Origin: Elusimicrobiota bacterium
GTDB taxonomy: Bacteria; Elusimicrobiota; Elusimicrobia; UBA1565; UBA9628
DNA length: 5,516 bases
Assembly (NCBI GenBank): GCA_016194625.1
Contig: JACQBB010000340.1
Location: 1-5,516 of the forward strand
Reading direction: 5' to 3'
In this document: positions 4,141 through 5,516 of the stretch, piece after piece
Layout: each line of letters starts with the position of its first letter
Numbering within the stretch: the stretch's first letter is position 1
Notes under the pieces: generated by a model
What the model was told of the DNA's origin: nothing
The model's database searches: none
Seen by the model: the letters and a program-made list of their open reading frames with translations, nothing else
Translations under genes and position numbers: made by a program

Positions 4141-5516
4141 TGAGCCCGCTGGCCCGCCCCGCCGGCATCCGCGCCGCCCTCTCGGTCTGGGCGAAGGCCG
4201 CGGGCGCCTTCTGCCTGCTCTGGGGGGCGGCGGGCTTCTTGAGCCGCTTCGGCTTCATCGGGTCCCATTTCGACGGCGCGGCGGTCGTCCCCGCGACGCT
4301 GGGCGGCCTGGCGCTGTGGCTGCGCCAGGCCGACGTCCCCGCCGCGCGCCGCTGGGGCGCGGGCGCCGTCTCCTTCGGCGCGGCCTGGTGCGGCGCCCAG
4401 TCCCTGACCGCGCTGCTGGCGGGGCGGGAGGTCTTCGGTCCCCTGCACTGGGCCGGCGTGCCGTCCGCGACGGAGATCGGCTTGAACGGGGCGCTGTCGG
4501 TCTTCCTCTTCGGCACCGCCCTCGTCCTGCTGCCGCTGCCCATGGGGAACCAGATCGCCCAGTTCCTCACGCTGTCGGGCATGGTCGTCACGGGGCTGGC
4601 CACCCTGCGCGGGATCCCGGGCCTCGACGCGATCCGCGCCCTCGGCTCGATGACCGCGCTGCCGCCGTCCTCCGGCCTGCCGCTGCTGGTCCTGGGCGCG
4701 GGCCTGTTCGGCGAGCACCAGCGGCGCGTCCTGGATTGGATCGACGAGGACCGGGAGCGCCTGCGGCGCGAGGTCGAGAAGGCCGCGGCCGAGGAGATGG
4801 TGCGCGTCTCGTCGCAGTTCAAGTCCGACTTCCTGGTCAACATGAGCCACGAGTTCCGCACGCCGCTGAACGGCGTCCTCGGCATGGCCGAGGCCCTCAT
4901 GGACACCGACCTCGACGAGAAGCAGAAGGAGTTCGTCGAGACCTCGCGCCAGTCGGCGACCGCGCTGCTCGGGACCCTGCAGAACATCATGACCTTCTGG
5001 GAGGGGCAGTCGGGGACGCTCACCTTCGAGCCCGGCGAGCTGGACGTGCGCGAGGCCGTCGCCGCCGCCGCGCGCTCGACGGCGCCCGCGGCCCAGCGCA
5101 AGGGCCTGGAGATCGCCTACCTGGTCGGCGAGGACTGCCCTCCGATGGTCCGCGGCGACCGCCAGCTCGTCGTCGGCGTGCTCCTCCACCTCCTCTCGAA
5201 CGCCGTGAAGTTCACGGAGAGCGGGACGATCACGGTCCACGCCGCGAAGACCGCCGAGAAGGGCGACGACGTCTCGATCGTCTTCTCGGTGTCGGACTCG
5301 GGGCCCGGCGTGTCCCCGGAGGCCGAGGCCCACCTGTTCCAGCCGTTCGCCCACGGCGCCGGCGTGACGACCCGCAGGCACGGAGGCACCGGCCTGGGGC
5401 TCTCGGTGGCCAAGCGCATGGTCGAGACGATGGGCGGGGCCATCGGCTACCGCAGCACTCCGGGCCAGGGCGCGACCTTCTGGTTCAGCGCGGTGTTCCC
5501 GCGCCTGACCTCGGCC
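4140..5516 (+). CDS. Membrane sensor histidine kinase (C-terminus beyond window; possibly hybrid)
   Basis: The frame is open for 459 codons to the window end. The N-terminal 190 residues hold about six hydrophobic segments (near 14-34, 47-62, 73-94, 117-134, 139-156, 168-190) with little periplasmic sequence, suggesting an intramembrane sensor. A charged helix (about 194-225) leads to the HisKA domain with H-box FLVNMSHEFRTPLNG, phosphoacceptor His237. The HATPase domain is complete: N-box with Asn354 (LLSNAVKFTESG), G1 box with Asp386 (SDSGPGVS), F-box LFQPF (399-403), and G2 box GGTGLGL (415-421). It should autophosphorylate at His237 and pass phosphate to a receiver. The H-box and N-box are of the type common in hybrid kinases, so a receiver domain may follow past 5516. 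The start shares a base with the pilin stop and has no strong ribosome site, so translation probably depends on reinitiation after the pilin gene. Confidence 0.92.
   Translation, partial: MSPLARPAGIRAALSVWAKAAGAFCLLWGAAGFLSRFGFIGSHFDGAAVVPATLGGLALWLRQADVPAARRWGAGAVSFGAAWCGAQSLTALLAGREVFGPLHWAGVPSATEIGLNGALSVFLFGTALVLLPLPMGNQIAQFLTLSGMVVTGLATLRGIPGLDAIRALGSMTALPPSSGLPLLVLGAGLFGEHQRRVLDWIDEDRERLRREVEKAAAEEMVRVSSQFKSDFLVNMSHEFRTPLNGVLGMAEALMDTDLDEKQKEFVETSRQSATALLGTLQNIMTFWEGQSGTLTFEPGELDVREAVAAAARSTAPAAQRKGLEIAYLVGEDCPPMVRGDRQLVVGVLLHLLSNAVKFTESGTITVHAAKTAEKGDDVSIVFSVSDSGPGVSPEAEAHLFQPFAHGAGVTTRRHGGTGLGLSVAKRMVETMGGAIGYRSTPGQGATFWFSAVFPRLTSA

Noticed and set aside
3782..5381. Long minus-strand open frames opposite the histidine kinase (3782-5101 and 4134-5381)
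   Set aside because: They are antisense to a kinase with all catalytic motifs intact. Their translations are Arg/Ala/Gly- or Ser/Arg-rich with no recognisable motif, as expected from the lack of stop codons in very GC-rich DNA.
1..5516. CRISPR arrays, tRNA/rRNA genes, insertion sequences, attachment sites
   Set aside because: No regularly spaced repeats, no cloverleaf-like sequence, no transposase-like frame and no terminal inverted repeats were seen.

Overview
The window looks like a chromosomal segment from a very GC-rich bacterium; almost every third codon position is G or C (composition not counted). The best taxonomic hint is the pilin-like gene at 3715. Its N-terminal half (G|FTLIE helix, then a stretch reading GSIRKALSVYYSDLEGQYP) resembles the type IV pilin-like proteins that are numerous in Elusimicrobiota. 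I infer a high-GC member of that phylum or a relative, with moderate-to-low confidence and without a database search.

Layout, left to right. On the minus strand, 1-84 holds the first 28 codons of a probable electron transfer flavoprotein beta subunit (etfB). It has its own AT-rich promoter/leader and a possible terminator for the gene behind it. At 175-930 (minus) is a stand-alone response regulator made of two receiver domains and no output domain. A 131-bp divergent spacer follows, containing a symmetric nested inverted repeat (975-1026), and then a 75-residue XRE-type DNA-binding protein at 1062-1289 (plus). The regulator's stop faces the stop of the next gene across 5 bp.

From 3563 down to 1295 (minus) runs an overlapping three-gene operon of prepilin-like proteins in the order PilV/GspI-like, PulJ/GspJ-like, PilX/GspK-like. 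Across a second divergent spacer of 151 bp (3564-3714), the plus strand has a GspG/PilA-like prepilin (3715-4140). Its stop overlaps by 1 nt the start of a six-helix membrane histidine kinase that runs off the window end (4140-5516).

The main story is a pseudopilus or type IV pilus minor-pilin cluster (I-J-K-like plus a divergent G-like subunit) wired to signal transduction: a pilin gene translationally coupled to a sensor kinase, with a dual-receiver regulator and a small repressor-like protein close by. The assembly ATPase, platform protein, secretin and prepilin peptidase are not in the window. Both divergent spacers carry symmetric sequence elements that could be regulatory sites. Two promoter/start arrangements suggest leaderless transcripts. 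No RNA genes, insertion sequences or CRISPR arrays were seen, and no stretch over 300 bases lacks a gene.
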